A program made the translations under genes and the position numbers. A stretch of 64,000 bases of DNA from positions 2,091,638 through 2,155,637 of the forward strand of contig OX044358.1 in NCBI GenBank assembly GCA_943846665.1. The letters are read 5' to 3'. Of the stretch, positions 54,501 through 62,214 are shown piece by piece. The notes beneath the pieces are model-generated. The model worked only from the letters and a program-made list of their open reading frames with translations. It did no database searches and had not been told where the DNA came from. The stretch's first letter is position 1, and each line of letters opens with the position of its first letter. Origin of the DNA: Arcticimaribacter sp002477625 (GTDB lineage: Bacteria; Bacteroidota; Bacteroidia; Flavobacteriales; Flavobacteriaceae).

Positions 54501-54803
54501 GCACAATTTTCATCAGTCAATGACTTTTTGGTTGGTGATTATAATAGAGATGATATTAATGACATTTTATTGATAGGAAATATGCATCATTCTGAAATTG
54601 AAACCCCTCGAAACGATGCTGGAATTGGAGCCCTCTTTTTAGGTTCAGAATCAGGAGAATACACTTTTTCTCCCGTTAATCAAAGTGGGTTTTTTACTCC
54701 TGGAGATGCAAAAAAAATGATTGAAGTACAAACTAATGATGGAACAATTATTTTAGTTGCCAATAATAACGATGTCTTACAGAGTTTTATAAAATCTAAA
54801 TAG
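51501..54803 (+). CDS. VCBS/FG-GAP repeat protein with ASPIC/UnbV domain (SusCD-linked, second locus)
   Basis: A 1100-residue secreted protein with signal peptide ending ILKAQ (about 19); unlike the paralogue at 22044, no lipobox cysteine follows. It has many DxDNDG-type FG-GAP motifs: DFDNDGLTDIYFTG, DVNGDGLLDIYVS, DIDNDGNIDIMTLD, DYDKDGDLDLFIGS and DIDNDGDMDLLVGN among others. The mid-protein ASPIC-like segment is visible as SIRGMYSVSENQLHFGLG. The layout and motif order match the first-locus protein throughout. Two such genes behind two SusC/SusD pairs suggest a conserved helper of import. No catalytic motif is apparent. The thioredoxin-domain gene follows 5 bp later. Confidence 0.88.
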   Translation: MHKKLFICCFFVISILKAQNKKFESLPPSHTGLDFVNTVQDSKSQNILLYANFYGGGGVGLADFDNDGLTDIYFTGNLVGDEIYKNKGDLKFEKKTISAGITNDGNWSSGVSIADVNGDGLLDIYVSKELYDFEPERRANKLYINKGNFTFEEEAEKWGVDDKQRSRQAVFFDYNRDGFLDLFVLNHPPNRGSYSPFVGQDIMKPEYTSQLYKNINNKYFELVTKEAGLVKTGFPSSASVADFNKDGWLDLYVSNDFDAPDFLYMNNGDGTFRYQTEQSMKHTSFYSMGVDSADIDNDGNIDIMTLDMVAEDNFRLKSNMSGMDIQEFWNVVNDGGHYQYMFNALHLNNGNESFSEISNFANLAATDWSWSNLIADFDNDGFRDIHITNGLLRDIRNTDGDKSVDKFTKNFITNYINDNPNLGEINIWDILPLQEVLDFLPSIKLSNYMYQNSGNFSFKNTTATWGLNQPSFSNGSAYADLDNDGDLEIVVNNVNDFPFLYKNNTVELGDANYIRLKVTYENFKSEIGTKCKIYTPKNTQYAEVTSIRGMYSVSENQLHFGLGANKIVDSIEIIWPNKKRQMLYKPEANKLHQVYYQPNKTSVKKPKPKTIFTDITLSKLAPKHIHEEQFFDDYKQQILLPHKFSQQGPALAKADVNGDGLEDFFVGGALGKAGNLYLQSILGGFVKTENAPWERHKFTEDIDALFLDVDNDNDMDLYVVSGGNEFEPNNPAYLDRLYLNDGRGNFVFSKKSLPDLFLSGSVVTATDYDKDGDLDLFIGSKLKPWNYPEPTSSYILKNNKGVFEIDIVNSKNFKDWGMVSDAVWTDIDNDNDKDLVVVGEWSSIRVYENVAGILYPKPSPNLDQLKGWWFTIKEADIDNDGDMDLLVGNLGDNYKYKAKPESPFEVYYNDFDQNGKNDIVLTYYNYGIQYPLRGFSCSAQQVPEIKEKFMKYDVFASLDVNNVYGDLLNNSLHYQATYFSSTILTNLGSGDFMINKLPVRAQFSSVNDFLVGDYNRDDINDILLIGNMHHSEIETPRNDAGIGALFLGSESGEYTFSPVNQSGFFTPGDAKKMIEVQTNDGTIILVANNNDVLQSFIKSK

Positions 54804-54808
54804 AAAAA

Positions 54809-55729
54809 ATGGCTAATCTCAGATGTAATTTTTCATTTTTTTTCATTTTTTCATCAATCTTACTATTTGCTCAAAACAAACTAGCTGATCAAGGCAGTCT
54901 ATACCTTCAACAACACGCAAACAATCCTATTCATTGGAATCCATGGGGTAAAGAAGCTCTAGAACGCGCTAAAATTGAACAGAAATTGATTATAGTTAGT
55001 GTAGGCTATTCTTCTTGTCATTGGTGTCATGTTATGGAGGAAGAGACTTTCCAAGATAATGATGTTGCAATTCAGATGAATTCAAATTTCATAAGTATAA
55101 AAGTAGACCGTGAAGAGCGCCCTGATATAGATGCACATTTCATGAAAGCACTTAAAACTATTTCAGGAAATGTAGGATGGCCTATGAATATAATAACGCT
55201 GCCAGATGGAAGTCCCATATGGGCTGGAACGTATGTTGATAAAACTCAATGGATATCAATCCTAAAGCAACTTCAATCTTTTTACAAAACACGTCCTTCA
55301 GATTTAAAAGATCACGCAAAAAAAATTGAACAAGGAATATCTAAAACACTTATAATTCCTGATTTTGTTAAGGAAAGTTCTTTTTCAAATGAGAGTATAG
55401 CTAATATAGTATCTGAAATTAGTCAGAAAATGGATATGAAGCATGGGGGTTTTGGAGTTGGTGAGAAATTTATGTCACCTATTATCTTGCAGTCTTTGCT
55501 GAGATACGCTGTTGAATTTGACATAAAAGAGATTAAAGAATTCCTGAAAAAATCTTTACAAAATATTTCTTACGGTGGGGTTAATGATCAAATAGGAGGA
55601 GGATTTCATCGTTATTCAACGGACAGAAAATGGAAAATTCCACACTACGAGAAAATGCTTTACGATAATGTTCAAATGTTGAGTTTGTATGCAAATTTTT
55701 ATCAAGTTTTCAAGGATGAATCTCTATAA
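54809..55729 (+). CDS. DUF255 thioredoxin-domain protein, N-terminal part of a frameshifted gene
   Basis: A 306-residue product corresponding to the first part of a YyaL/SSP411-like (DUF255, spermatogenesis-associated protein 20-like) protein, normally about 680-700 residues. A signal peptide ending LLFAQ is followed by HANNPIHWNPWG and the thioredoxin-like GYSSCHWCHVMEEETF (Cys70, Cys73), then VDREERPDID and GNVGWPMN. The frame stops at 55727 after KDESL. The rest of the family continues in another frame from about 55722. The break sits at TCTCTA; restoring one TC dinucleotide gives DESLYKEEAYR. It is in the VCBS operon (5 bp apart). Confidence 0.85.
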   Translation: MANLRCNFSFFFIFSSILLFAQNKLADQGSLYLQQHANNPIHWNPWGKEALERAKIEQKLIIVSVGYSSCHWCHVMEEETFQDNDVAIQMNSNFISIKVDREERPDIDAHFMKALKTISGNVGWPMNIITLPDGSPIWAGTYVDKTQWISILKQLQSFYKTRPSDLKDHAKKIEQGISKTLIIPDFVKESSFSNESIANIVSEISQKMDMKHGGFGVGEKFMSPIILQSLLRYAVEFDIKEIKEFLKKSLQNISYGGVNDQIGGGFHRYSTDRKWKIPHYEKMLYDNVQMLSLYANFYQVFKDESL

Positions 55730-56936
55730 AGAAGAAGCCTATAGGATCTTGAGCTTTCTTAATCGAGAAATGAAAGATCCCTCACTTTTGTTTTACTCTT
55801 CGATTGCAGCAGATAGTCAAGATATAAATGGTCTTATAAATGAGGGAGATTTTTACACTTGGTCCTTACAGGAGTTGAACAAGGCTTTAGGCAACAATTT
55901 CAGTTGGTTTTCAGATTATTACAATATATCCAATGATGAAATTTTGGACAGTAATAGGTTTATACCCTTCAAACAAACTAACGATTCTATTTTTGCTAAA
56001 AAATATGATTGGTCTGCGGATTATTTTAAAGAAAAGAAGAGAATTGTAAATGATGAATTATATCGTTTAAGACAAAATAGACCTGCTCCTGTTGTAGATA
56101 AAAAGATCATATTTTCATGGAATGCTATTGCTGTAATGGGCTTGTTAGATTCTTACAAATCCTTTGAAGATTCGGTTTTTTTAGAACAGGCTAGTCAAAT
56201 GTTACATGTTTTAATTTCAGAAAATTTATACAATAACAAAATAATTAGGCACACTGTAAATACTTCAGAGTCGCTTTTACTCTTAGAAGACTATGTTTTT
56301 TTAATTGATGTTTTAATTGCTTATTATGAATTAACAGCAGACGAAAGTAAACTTTTTCTAGCTAAAGAATTAACTGACTTTACGCTCGATACATTTTCTT
56401 CTGAAGATGGAGTTTATTTTAAATTTTCAAAAGATAATGCTCAATTAATTACCAGCTCAATGGTTCAGCTTGAAGATAATTTATTTCCATCAGCTAACAG
56501 TAAAATGGCTGAAATTCTATTCAAGTTAAATCACTTTTTTGGCATTCCAGAATTTAAATTACGGGCTGAAAAAATGACTTCTTTAATTCAGCCGATGTCG
56601 TTCGAGAAACCATTAAAACATGCTAATTGGTTACAATCTATATATAACTTTACGCTTCCTTTTTATGAAATAGCTATTACAGGACCGTTAGCAATTGATA
56701 AAATGAATCTATTACTTCCCTTTTATATCCCTAATTCGGTTATTTCAACTTCTGCATCTAAATCAGATTTATATTTATTAAAAGACCGGCATGATCCTGT
56801 TGAGACCTATTACTATGTATGTGAAAATAATTTCTGTAAAATTCCGGTTCAAAGTATCGACGAATTGTTTTCTTTATTAGATGCCAAAGTGGAAGATTCG
56901 ATTTACAAGAATAATTTTTTTATAAAAAATAATTGA
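55716..56936 (+). CDS. DUF255 protein, C-terminal part of the frameshifted gene
   Basis: This frame continues the previous one after the shift. An ATG at 55716 (MNLYKEEAY) or at 55689 could start it artificially, but there is no sign of a separate start. The region is the alpha/alpha-toroid part of the family: FYSSIAADSQDINGLINEGDFYTWS, RQNRPAPVVDKKIIFSWNAIAVMGLL and VQLEDNLFPSANSKMAEI. Joined, the two parts make about 710 residues, a normal family length, so the damage looks recent. Whether the gene is dead, or the break is a sequencing error, cannot be told here. Confidence 0.8.
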   Translation: MNLYKEEAYRILSFLNREMKDPSLLFYSSIAADSQDINGLINEGDFYTWSLQELNKALGNNFSWFSDYYNISNDEILDSNRFIPFKQTNDSIFAKKYDWSADYFKEKKRIVNDELYRLRQNRPAPVVDKKIIFSWNAIAVMGLLDSYKSFEDSVFLEQASQMLHVLISENLYNNKIIRHTVNTSESLLLLEDYVFLIDVLIAYYELTADESKLFLAKELTDFTLDTFSSEDGVYFKFSKDNAQLITSSMVQLEDNLFPSANSKMAEILFKLNHFFGIPEFKLRAEKMTSLIQPMSFEKPLKHANWLQSIYNFTLPFYEIAITGPLAIDKMNLLLPFYIPNSVISTSASKSDLYLLKDRHDPVETYYYVCENNFCKIPVQSIDELFSLLDAKVEDSIYKNNFFIKNN

Positions 56937-57284
56937 CCTTTAAGCTTTTATTTTATTCCACTGCTATATTTTTTTTGTTAAAAGTCTATAAAAAGCACAT
57001 TTCTCATTATCTTTTTTTTTTTAGTACATAAAATAATTGGATTCGTCTAATTTGATTTGTGTGGAAATTTATTTCAGTTAATTTTGTTTTATATAATCGC
57101 TATTATCAAAATAAAATTGCACCCAGTGTTTGTGGTAGATGGACATATTAGAAAAGTGTTCTGATTTAGAGTCGCAGACAAAGATCACTCAAACGCAAAG
57201 GAATTTATTGTTTTTGGGGTTTATTATTATAAGACAATTGAACTTTTAAGCGATATCATTTTTTTAAAAAACTATTAATTGAAT
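56937..57284. other. AT-rich intergenic region before the GMC gene
   Basis: This 348-bp gap probably contains the promoter of the GMC/small-subunit pair. I see poly-T stretches but no clear hairpin with T run, no exact TAnnTTTG box and no convincing small gene. Confidence 0.35.
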
Positions 57285-59003
57285 ATGGAAATAATTGAAA
57301 ACACTAAATATTATGATGTCATAATTGTCGGTTCTGGTGCAGGTGGAGGTATGGCTACAAAAGTTTTAGCCGACTCAGGATTAAAGGTTGCTGTCATTGA
57401 AGCTGGCCCTCATTTTGATCCAGCAAACCCAGATCAGCAAACTCAATTTAAGTGGGCTCATGAATCGCCTAGAAGAGGAGCAGGTACTCAAAGAGATTTT
57501 GGGGAATATGATATGGCTTATGGAGGATGGGATATCGAAGGAGAACCTTACAATAGAATTGGAGATACTCAGTTTGACTGGTACCGATCAAGGATGTTAG
57601 GAGGTAGAACGAATCATTGGGGCCGAATTTCTCTTCGCTTTGGCCCCAACGACTTTAAAAGCAAAGATAAAGATGGTTTAGGAGAGAACTGGCCAATTGG
57701 TTATGAAGATATAAAGCCTTATTACGATAAAGTAGATAAGTTAATTGGTGTTTTTGGTACCAAAGAAAACATGTATAACGATCCAGATGGATTTTTTCTT
57801 CCTCCACCGAAGCCAAGGCTGCACGAATTATTTTATATAAAGGGTGCAAGAAAATCTAATGTAAAGGTAATCCCTTCTAGACTCTCGGTCTTAACCAAAA
57901 GAATTAATCCAGAACGAGGTGTTTGTTTCTACTGTGGTCAATGCAATAGAAGCTGCTCTGTTTATGCTGATTTTTCTTCTGGATCCTGTTTAATTTTCCC
58001 AGCTCAAAAAAGTGGTGGACAGATAGATTTGTATGTAGATAGCATGGTGCATCGAGTAGATGTTGATGAAAATGGAAAAGCTACGGGCGTTTCTTACATA
58101 AGCAAAAAAGATCGGTTGGAGTATAGACTCAAATCTAAGGTGGTCGTTTTAGCAGCTTCTGCCTGCAGCAGTGCACGAATTTTATTAAATTCTAAATCAA
58201 CTCAACACCCCAATGGATTGGGTAACAGTAGTGATTTGATAGGAAAGTATCTTCATGATTCTACGGGTACTGACAGGGTAGTTTTTGTTCCAAAACTTAT
58301 GGATAGAAAAACCTACAACGAAGATGGTGTAGGAGGGATGCATGTTTATTCTCCTTGGTGGTTAGATAACAAAAATTTAGATTTTCCTAGAGGATACCAT
58401 ATCGAAGTATGGGGAGGTTTGGGTATGCCTTCTTATGGTACTGGTTTTGACCCAAATCTTTTAAATGAACACCTTGGATTACCCGTTGGAGGATATGGAA
58501 ATTCTCTAAGACAAGATGTTAAAAAGTTTTATGGATCAGTTATGGGTATGTCCGGAAGAGGAGAGTCGATTGCTCAAAAAGAAAACTATTGTGAAATTGA
58601 CCCAACTCAGGTAGATCAGTATGGTATTCCTGTTTTAAGGTTTAATTACCATTGGTCCGATTTTGAGAAGAAACAAGCCAATCATATGCACGATACCTTT
58701 GAAGAGATTGCTCATAATATGGGTGGGATTGTTTTGGGGGATAAGCCAGGAAAAGACAAAAATTTTGGACTTCACGCTCCGGGTAGAATTATACATGAAG
58801 TTGGTACTACACGCATGGGAAGTGATCCAAAAACGTCAGTAGTAAATGAATTTGAACGACTACATGACGTAGAGAATGTTTTTATCGTTGATGCTGGTCC
58901 TTTTGTTTCCCAGGCTGATAAAAATCCAACCTGGACCATACTAGCACTATCTTGGAGAACGGCAGATCATATAATAGATCAATTCAAAAAACAAAATTTT
59001 TAA
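57285..59003 (+). CDS. GMC family FAD oxidoreductase with ferredoxin-like cysteine motif
   Basis: A 572-residue FAD enzyme of the glucose-methanol-choline family. The dinucleotide-binding motif is VIIVGSGAGGG (about 13-22). The C-terminal catalytic region has HEVGTTRMG, IVDAGPFVSQADKNPTWTILAL. A striking CFYCGQCNRSC motif puts cysteines at 214, 217, 220 and 224, spaced CX2CX2CX3C as in 4Fe-4S ferredoxins; FAD-glucose dehydrogenase GMC subunits carry a 3Fe-4S cluster in about the same place. With its Tat-exported small subunit next door it probably oxidises a sugar or glycoside. There is no cytochrome c subunit here. The ATG at 57285 is preferred to the TTG at 57279. Confidence 0.9.
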   Translation: MEIIENTKYYDVIIVGSGAGGGMATKVLADSGLKVAVIEAGPHFDPANPDQQTQFKWAHESPRRGAGTQRDFGEYDMAYGGWDIEGEPYNRIGDTQFDWYRSRMLGGRTNHWGRISLRFGPNDFKSKDKDGLGENWPIGYEDIKPYYDKVDKLIGVFGTKENMYNDPDGFFLPPPKPRLHELFYIKGARKSNVKVIPSRLSVLTKRINPERGVCFYCGQCNRSCSVYADFSSGSCLIFPAQKSGGQIDLYVDSMVHRVDVDENGKATGVSYISKKDRLEYRLKSKVVVLAASACSSARILLNSKSTQHPNGLGNSSDLIGKYLHDSTGTDRVVFVPKLMDRKTYNEDGVGGMHVYSPWWLDNKNLDFPRGYHIEVWGGLGMPSYGTGFDPNLLNEHLGLPVGGYGNSLRQDVKKFYGSVMGMSGRGESIAQKENYCEIDPTQVDQYGIPVLRFNYHWSDFEKKQANHMHDTFEEIAHNMGGIVLGDKPGKDKNFGLHAPGRIIHEVGTTRMGSDPKTSVVNEFERLHDVENVFIVDAGPFVSQADKNPTWTILALSWRTADHIIDQFKKQNF

Positions 59004-59006
59004 GAA

Positions 59007-59708
59007 ATGGATAGAAGAGAAAGTATCAAGTCTTTATTAGTAGGATCTATAGCCGGAGGTGGTTTGCTGCTTGAAGGCTGTGCGCCAAATTCAGAGGCTG
59101 TAATTAAAAAAAATATTTGGGATTATAAATACGGAAGGACTCCAAAAGAAGCAGCTTTTGATGAAAAATTACTTCAAGAAAAATTCTTTGATGATTCCGA
59201 ATTGAATTTGATCGTTGTCTTGGCTAATTTGATTTTACCTCCTACAAAAGAAGGAACCATTGAGCAAGCTGGTGTTCCTGAATTCATAGAGTTTATGATG
59301 AAAGATGTTCCTGAATTTCAAACCAAAATACGTGGAGGTTTAATGTGGTTGAATAGTTATAGCAACCAAAATTTTAAAAAACGTTTCGTAAATATTTCAG
59401 AGAACGAACAAAAAGATATCCTCGATAAAATTGCCTTTCCTAACCCTGATTTAGAGATTCAATCGCATGAAGTTCAATTTTTCTCTTTACTAAGAAACCT
59501 TGTAATGACTGGGTATTTCACCTCTGAAGTTGGAGTTTCAGAAATAGATTATCAGGGAAATATGCCTAATGTTTGGGATGGAGTACCCGAAGATGTATTG
59601 AAAAGTGTAGGCGTTGCATATGATCAAGATTGGATTGATAGGTGTGTTGATCAGGACAAAAGAAATGAACAGGCAGAATGGGATGACCAAGGGAATCTTC
59701 TAACATAA
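59007..59708 (+). CDS. Gluconate 2-dehydrogenase subunit 3 family protein, Tat lipoprotein
   Basis: A 233-residue small subunit of membrane-bound FAD sugar dehydrogenases. The N-terminus MDRRESIKSLLVGSIAGGG is a twin-arginine signal, followed by a lipobox-like LLLEGCAP (Cys about 25), so it likely carries the folded GMC partner through the Tat pore and anchors it. The mature part has the family feature LANLILPPTKEGTIEQAGVPEFIEF (in two pieces: LILPPTKEG and AGVPEFIEF) and helical DxxxQxKDILDKIAF. It starts 3 bp after the GMC stop, a tight pair. It supports periplasmic oxidation of a glycoside. Confidence 0.9.
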   Translation: MDRRESIKSLLVGSIAGGGLLLEGCAPNSEAVIKKNIWDYKYGRTPKEAAFDEKLLQEKFFDDSELNLIVVLANLILPPTKEGTIEQAGVPEFIEFMMKDVPEFQTKIRGGLMWLNSYSNQNFKKRFVNISENEQKDILDKIAFPNPDLEIQSHEVQFFSLLRNLVMTGYFTSEVGVSEIDYQGNMPNVWDGVPEDVLKSVGVAYDQDWIDRCVDQDKRNEQAEWDDQGNLLT

Positions 59709-60032
59709 ATACACGGTTACATTTTTTATATCAATCTTAAGTTGTAGTTCTGTATTCAATCAATTCCAATTATTAGATAATATTTCAATTGCATCAATCC
59801 CTAATTAGGTTACTAGTGTTTAAGAACACCTGTATACCAAGGATATATGATTTATTGAAGCTCAATCCAAGGATCTGCCTGATGCAACTAATGCATTTAT
59901 TTTTTTAGAATAAAAAGATTAGTCAACTGTTCATACAACCTCCAATAGTCATGGGCATTAAAATATAATAAGCTTCATATTTGACTCAATTATTAATTAT
60001 GTACTTTAGATTTAATAATTCATCGCCTTATT
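59709..60032. other. Intergenic region before the second serine hydrolase
   Basis: This 324-bp gap is AT-rich. A short open stretch without a start at 59851-59913 encodes FIEAQSKDLPDATNAFIFLE and stop, which looks like the tail of a lost gene. I cannot name the gene. No terminator-type hairpin was found after 59708. Confidence 0.35.
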
Positions 60033-61292
60033 ATGAAAAGACTCTATTTTGTCTTAATAATAATTTTTTTGGTTTCAGGCTGTAGTCAAAACACTTCAAC
60101 ATTTGATCTTCCTGAAAATCAAGGCGTGTCATCGGATCGTCTGGACAGAATTGATTCCTACCTCAATAAAGCTATAAAAGATAATCAGATTCCAGGAGCA
60201 GTAGCTTTAATCCGAAGAAACAATAAAATCATTTACAATAAAGCTTTTGGATATTCTGATGTAGAGAACAAAATAATGTACTCGACAGATGATATTTTTA
60301 GAATCGCTTCTATGACCAAGGCTGTAACATCATTAGCTGTTTTGATGCTTTGGGAAGAAGGGAAATTTAATTTGGACGATCCCATTGAAAAGTATATTCC
60401 AGAATTTAAAGACCTTACAATTTTAACAGATTTTAATGAAACAGATAGTACTTATTTGTCAAAACCTGCTGAAAATAAAATTTCGATTAGACATTTGTTA
60501 ACTCATACCTCAGGAATTGGCTACGGAGTTCATGATGAGGATGCTCGTTTTAAGGCTATTTATAAAAAGCAAGGTATTGTAGATTTATTTACAACAGACT
60601 CCATAAATATAGGATCAAATATTAAGAAATTAGCGCAACTGCCTTTACACCATGAACCTGGAGAGGCGTTTACTTATGGGGAGAGCTTAGATGTGTTGGG
60701 CTATTTTATTGAAGTTATTTCACAAAAATCTTTAGATGTTTTTTTTAAAGAACGAATCTTTGACCCTTTAGAAATGAATGATACCTATTTCTATTTACCA
60801 ACAACACATCAGGACAGATTAGTTCCTGTTCAGACAAAGAGAGACGGTTTTTGGACTAAATACCAAGGAGATTTTTATGATACAAATTACCCTGTAAAAG
60901 GGGCAAAGACTTTTTTATCAGGAGGTGCAGGTTTATCAAGTACAACAGCAGATTATTCAAATTTCCTTCAAATGTTTCTTAACAAGGGATCGTTTAAGGA
61001 CAAACAGATATTGGGTAAGAAAACAGTTGAACTAGTTTATGTAAATCAGAATAGTCATATTCCTGACTCAACTTTTGGACTAACTTTTGGTTTAGTATCT
61101 GAAAAAGATCAGGCTCTTGGGGGAAAAGGAAGTGTAGGAACATTATATTGGGCTGGTTATTTCAATACATCTATTTTTGCAGATCCAACGGAGGAACTAA
61201 TCGGTATTATATATTTACAAACCTTTGATGATACTTCCTATTTAATTTCCAATGAATTTAAGTCGTTAGTTTTTCATTCATTAATTAATTAA
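60033..61292 (+). CDS. Serine hydrolase lipoprotein (beta-lactamase class C-like), copy 2
   Basis: A 419-residue lipoprotein (lipobox VSGCSQ), near copy of the one at 43173. SxxK (SMTK), FTYGESLD and the HTSGIGYG motif are intact, so both copies look functional. The bases are almost identical from about 60170 to 61060, including a run of about 220 identical bases (60623-60841). Differences cluster at the N-terminal signal and the last about 50 residues, where SSIGLAFGL and WGGYFNTFYF in copy 1 become STFGLTFGL and WAGYFNTSIF. This pattern suggests gene conversion or recent duplication with a diverged rim. It stands alone after the GMC pair. Confidence 0.9.
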   Translation: MKRLYFVLIIIFLVSGCSQNTSTFDLPENQGVSSDRLDRIDSYLNKAIKDNQIPGAVALIRRNNKIIYNKAFGYSDVENKIMYSTDDIFRIASMTKAVTSLAVLMLWEEGKFNLDDPIEKYIPEFKDLTILTDFNETDSTYLSKPAENKISIRHLLTHTSGIGYGVHDEDARFKAIYKKQGIVDLFTTDSINIGSNIKKLAQLPLHHEPGEAFTYGESLDVLGYFIEVISQKSLDVFFKERIFDPLEMNDTYFYLPTTHQDRLVPVQTKRDGFWTKYQGDFYDTNYPVKGAKTFLSGGAGLSSTTADYSNFLQMFLNKGSFKDKQILGKKTVELVYVNQNSHIPDSTFGLTFGLVSEKDQALGGKGSVGTLYWAGYFNTSIFADPTEELIGIIYLQTFDDTSYLISNEFKSLVFHSLIN

Positions 61293-61966
61293 ATGCTCAT
61301 GAATCCCATCCCGCAAAGTTAATTAATGATAATATGTTTTACGAATCATTCATACGCGGCATTCTTGAACTGTATATTGCTGAACTGCACTGCTTGTTAC
61401 AAGCTCTAGTGCGATTAGGTCAAATACTCCAATAACCGACTCCTTACTTTTTTATATGCTGATTTTAAGCCCATTAAAGGGTAGTAATATAATCTAGCGT
61501 TAACTAAAGGGCTGTAATTTTTATGTTTCTGTGGATTTGGTAGACAATTTCACAGCTTTTGTATAATTAAAAAAAACAGAAAGAGTATTCAAATGTAAAT
61601 TTGGGTGTAAAACTTTTTCATGAAGGTTTTATAGTTTATTGTAATTTATGAATGGACACCCCTAGTATCTGGCTGGGGGTGTTTTTATTTTCTTCCTTAT
61701 AATCTAATTAATCTAGTCGTTTTTGGGTTTTCATTTAGTTTAAAAATTTTCATTGTAATGAGAGATTAGTATAGTCATGATAAATACCTAATAGCTGAAA
61801 GGCTAACGTTATTTTCAGATTTGACAGCAGTTTTATTAACTTATTAATTTAGTTCGTATAAATTCTAAGGCATTTAGTATAAATATTAATAGTACAATTC
61901 AAATTGATTCTAAATTTAAAGTTATAAGTTAGATTAAAGATTAAATTAACATTAATAAAATTGTTT
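61293..61966. other. Long intergenic region with a stand-alone terminator
   Basis: This 674-bp gap holds a strong hairpin at 61656-61687 more than 360 bp from any upstream gene. A 33-codon frame at 61334-61435 (MFYESFIRGILELYIAELH...) has a plausible amphipathic look but no other support. The rest, upstream of the DUF4212 gene, is AT-rich and probably holds its promoter. Confidence 0.4.
61656..61687 (+). terminator. Terminator without an adjacent gene
   Basis: Stem ACACCCC / GGGGTGT with a 13-base loop, followed by TTTTT. It may end a long 3' tail of the serine hydrolase transcript or a small RNA encoded between 61300 and 61655. Confidence 0.75.
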
Positions 61967-62212
61967 ATGGAAAAGCCTGATAATACCTATTGGAGAACCA
62001 ATCTAAAATATCTGAGTATTCTTCTCAGTATATGGTTTTTGGTTTCTTTTGGATTTGGAATTTTGTTTGTTGATTTCATGAATCAATTTCAAATAGGCGG
62101 CTTCAAACTCGGCTTTTGGTTTGCGCAACAAGGATCGATTTATGTTTTTGTTGCTTTAATTTTTTTGTATGTCTTTTTAATGAACCGCTTAGACGATAAA
62201 ACCTTAGAATAG
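61967..62212 (+). CDS. DUF4212 small subunit of a sodium/solute symporter
   Basis: An 81-residue membrane protein with two helices, about 13-35 (LKYLSILLSIWFLVSFGFGI) and 51-72 (QGSIYVFVALIFLYVFLMNR). DUF4212 proteins pair with a sodium:solute symporter and are thought to be its small subunit. The ATG at 61967 (MEKPDNTYW) is preferred to the TTG at 61961. The symporter gene starts 2 bp after its stop. Confidence 0.92.
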   Translation: MEKPDNTYWRTNLKYLSILLSIWFLVSFGFGILFVDFMNQFQIGGFKLGFWFAQQGSIYVFVALIFLYVFLMNRLDDKTLE

Positions 62213-62214
62213 TT

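Noticed and set aside
43173..61292. Composite transposon or insertion sequence pair
   Set aside because: The repeats are full serine hydrolase genes with no transposase, terminal inverted repeats or target-site duplication visible.
61334..61435. 33-codon frame MFYESFIRGILEL...
   Set aside because: Too short, without conservation evidence or motif; kept only as a note in the intergenic entry.
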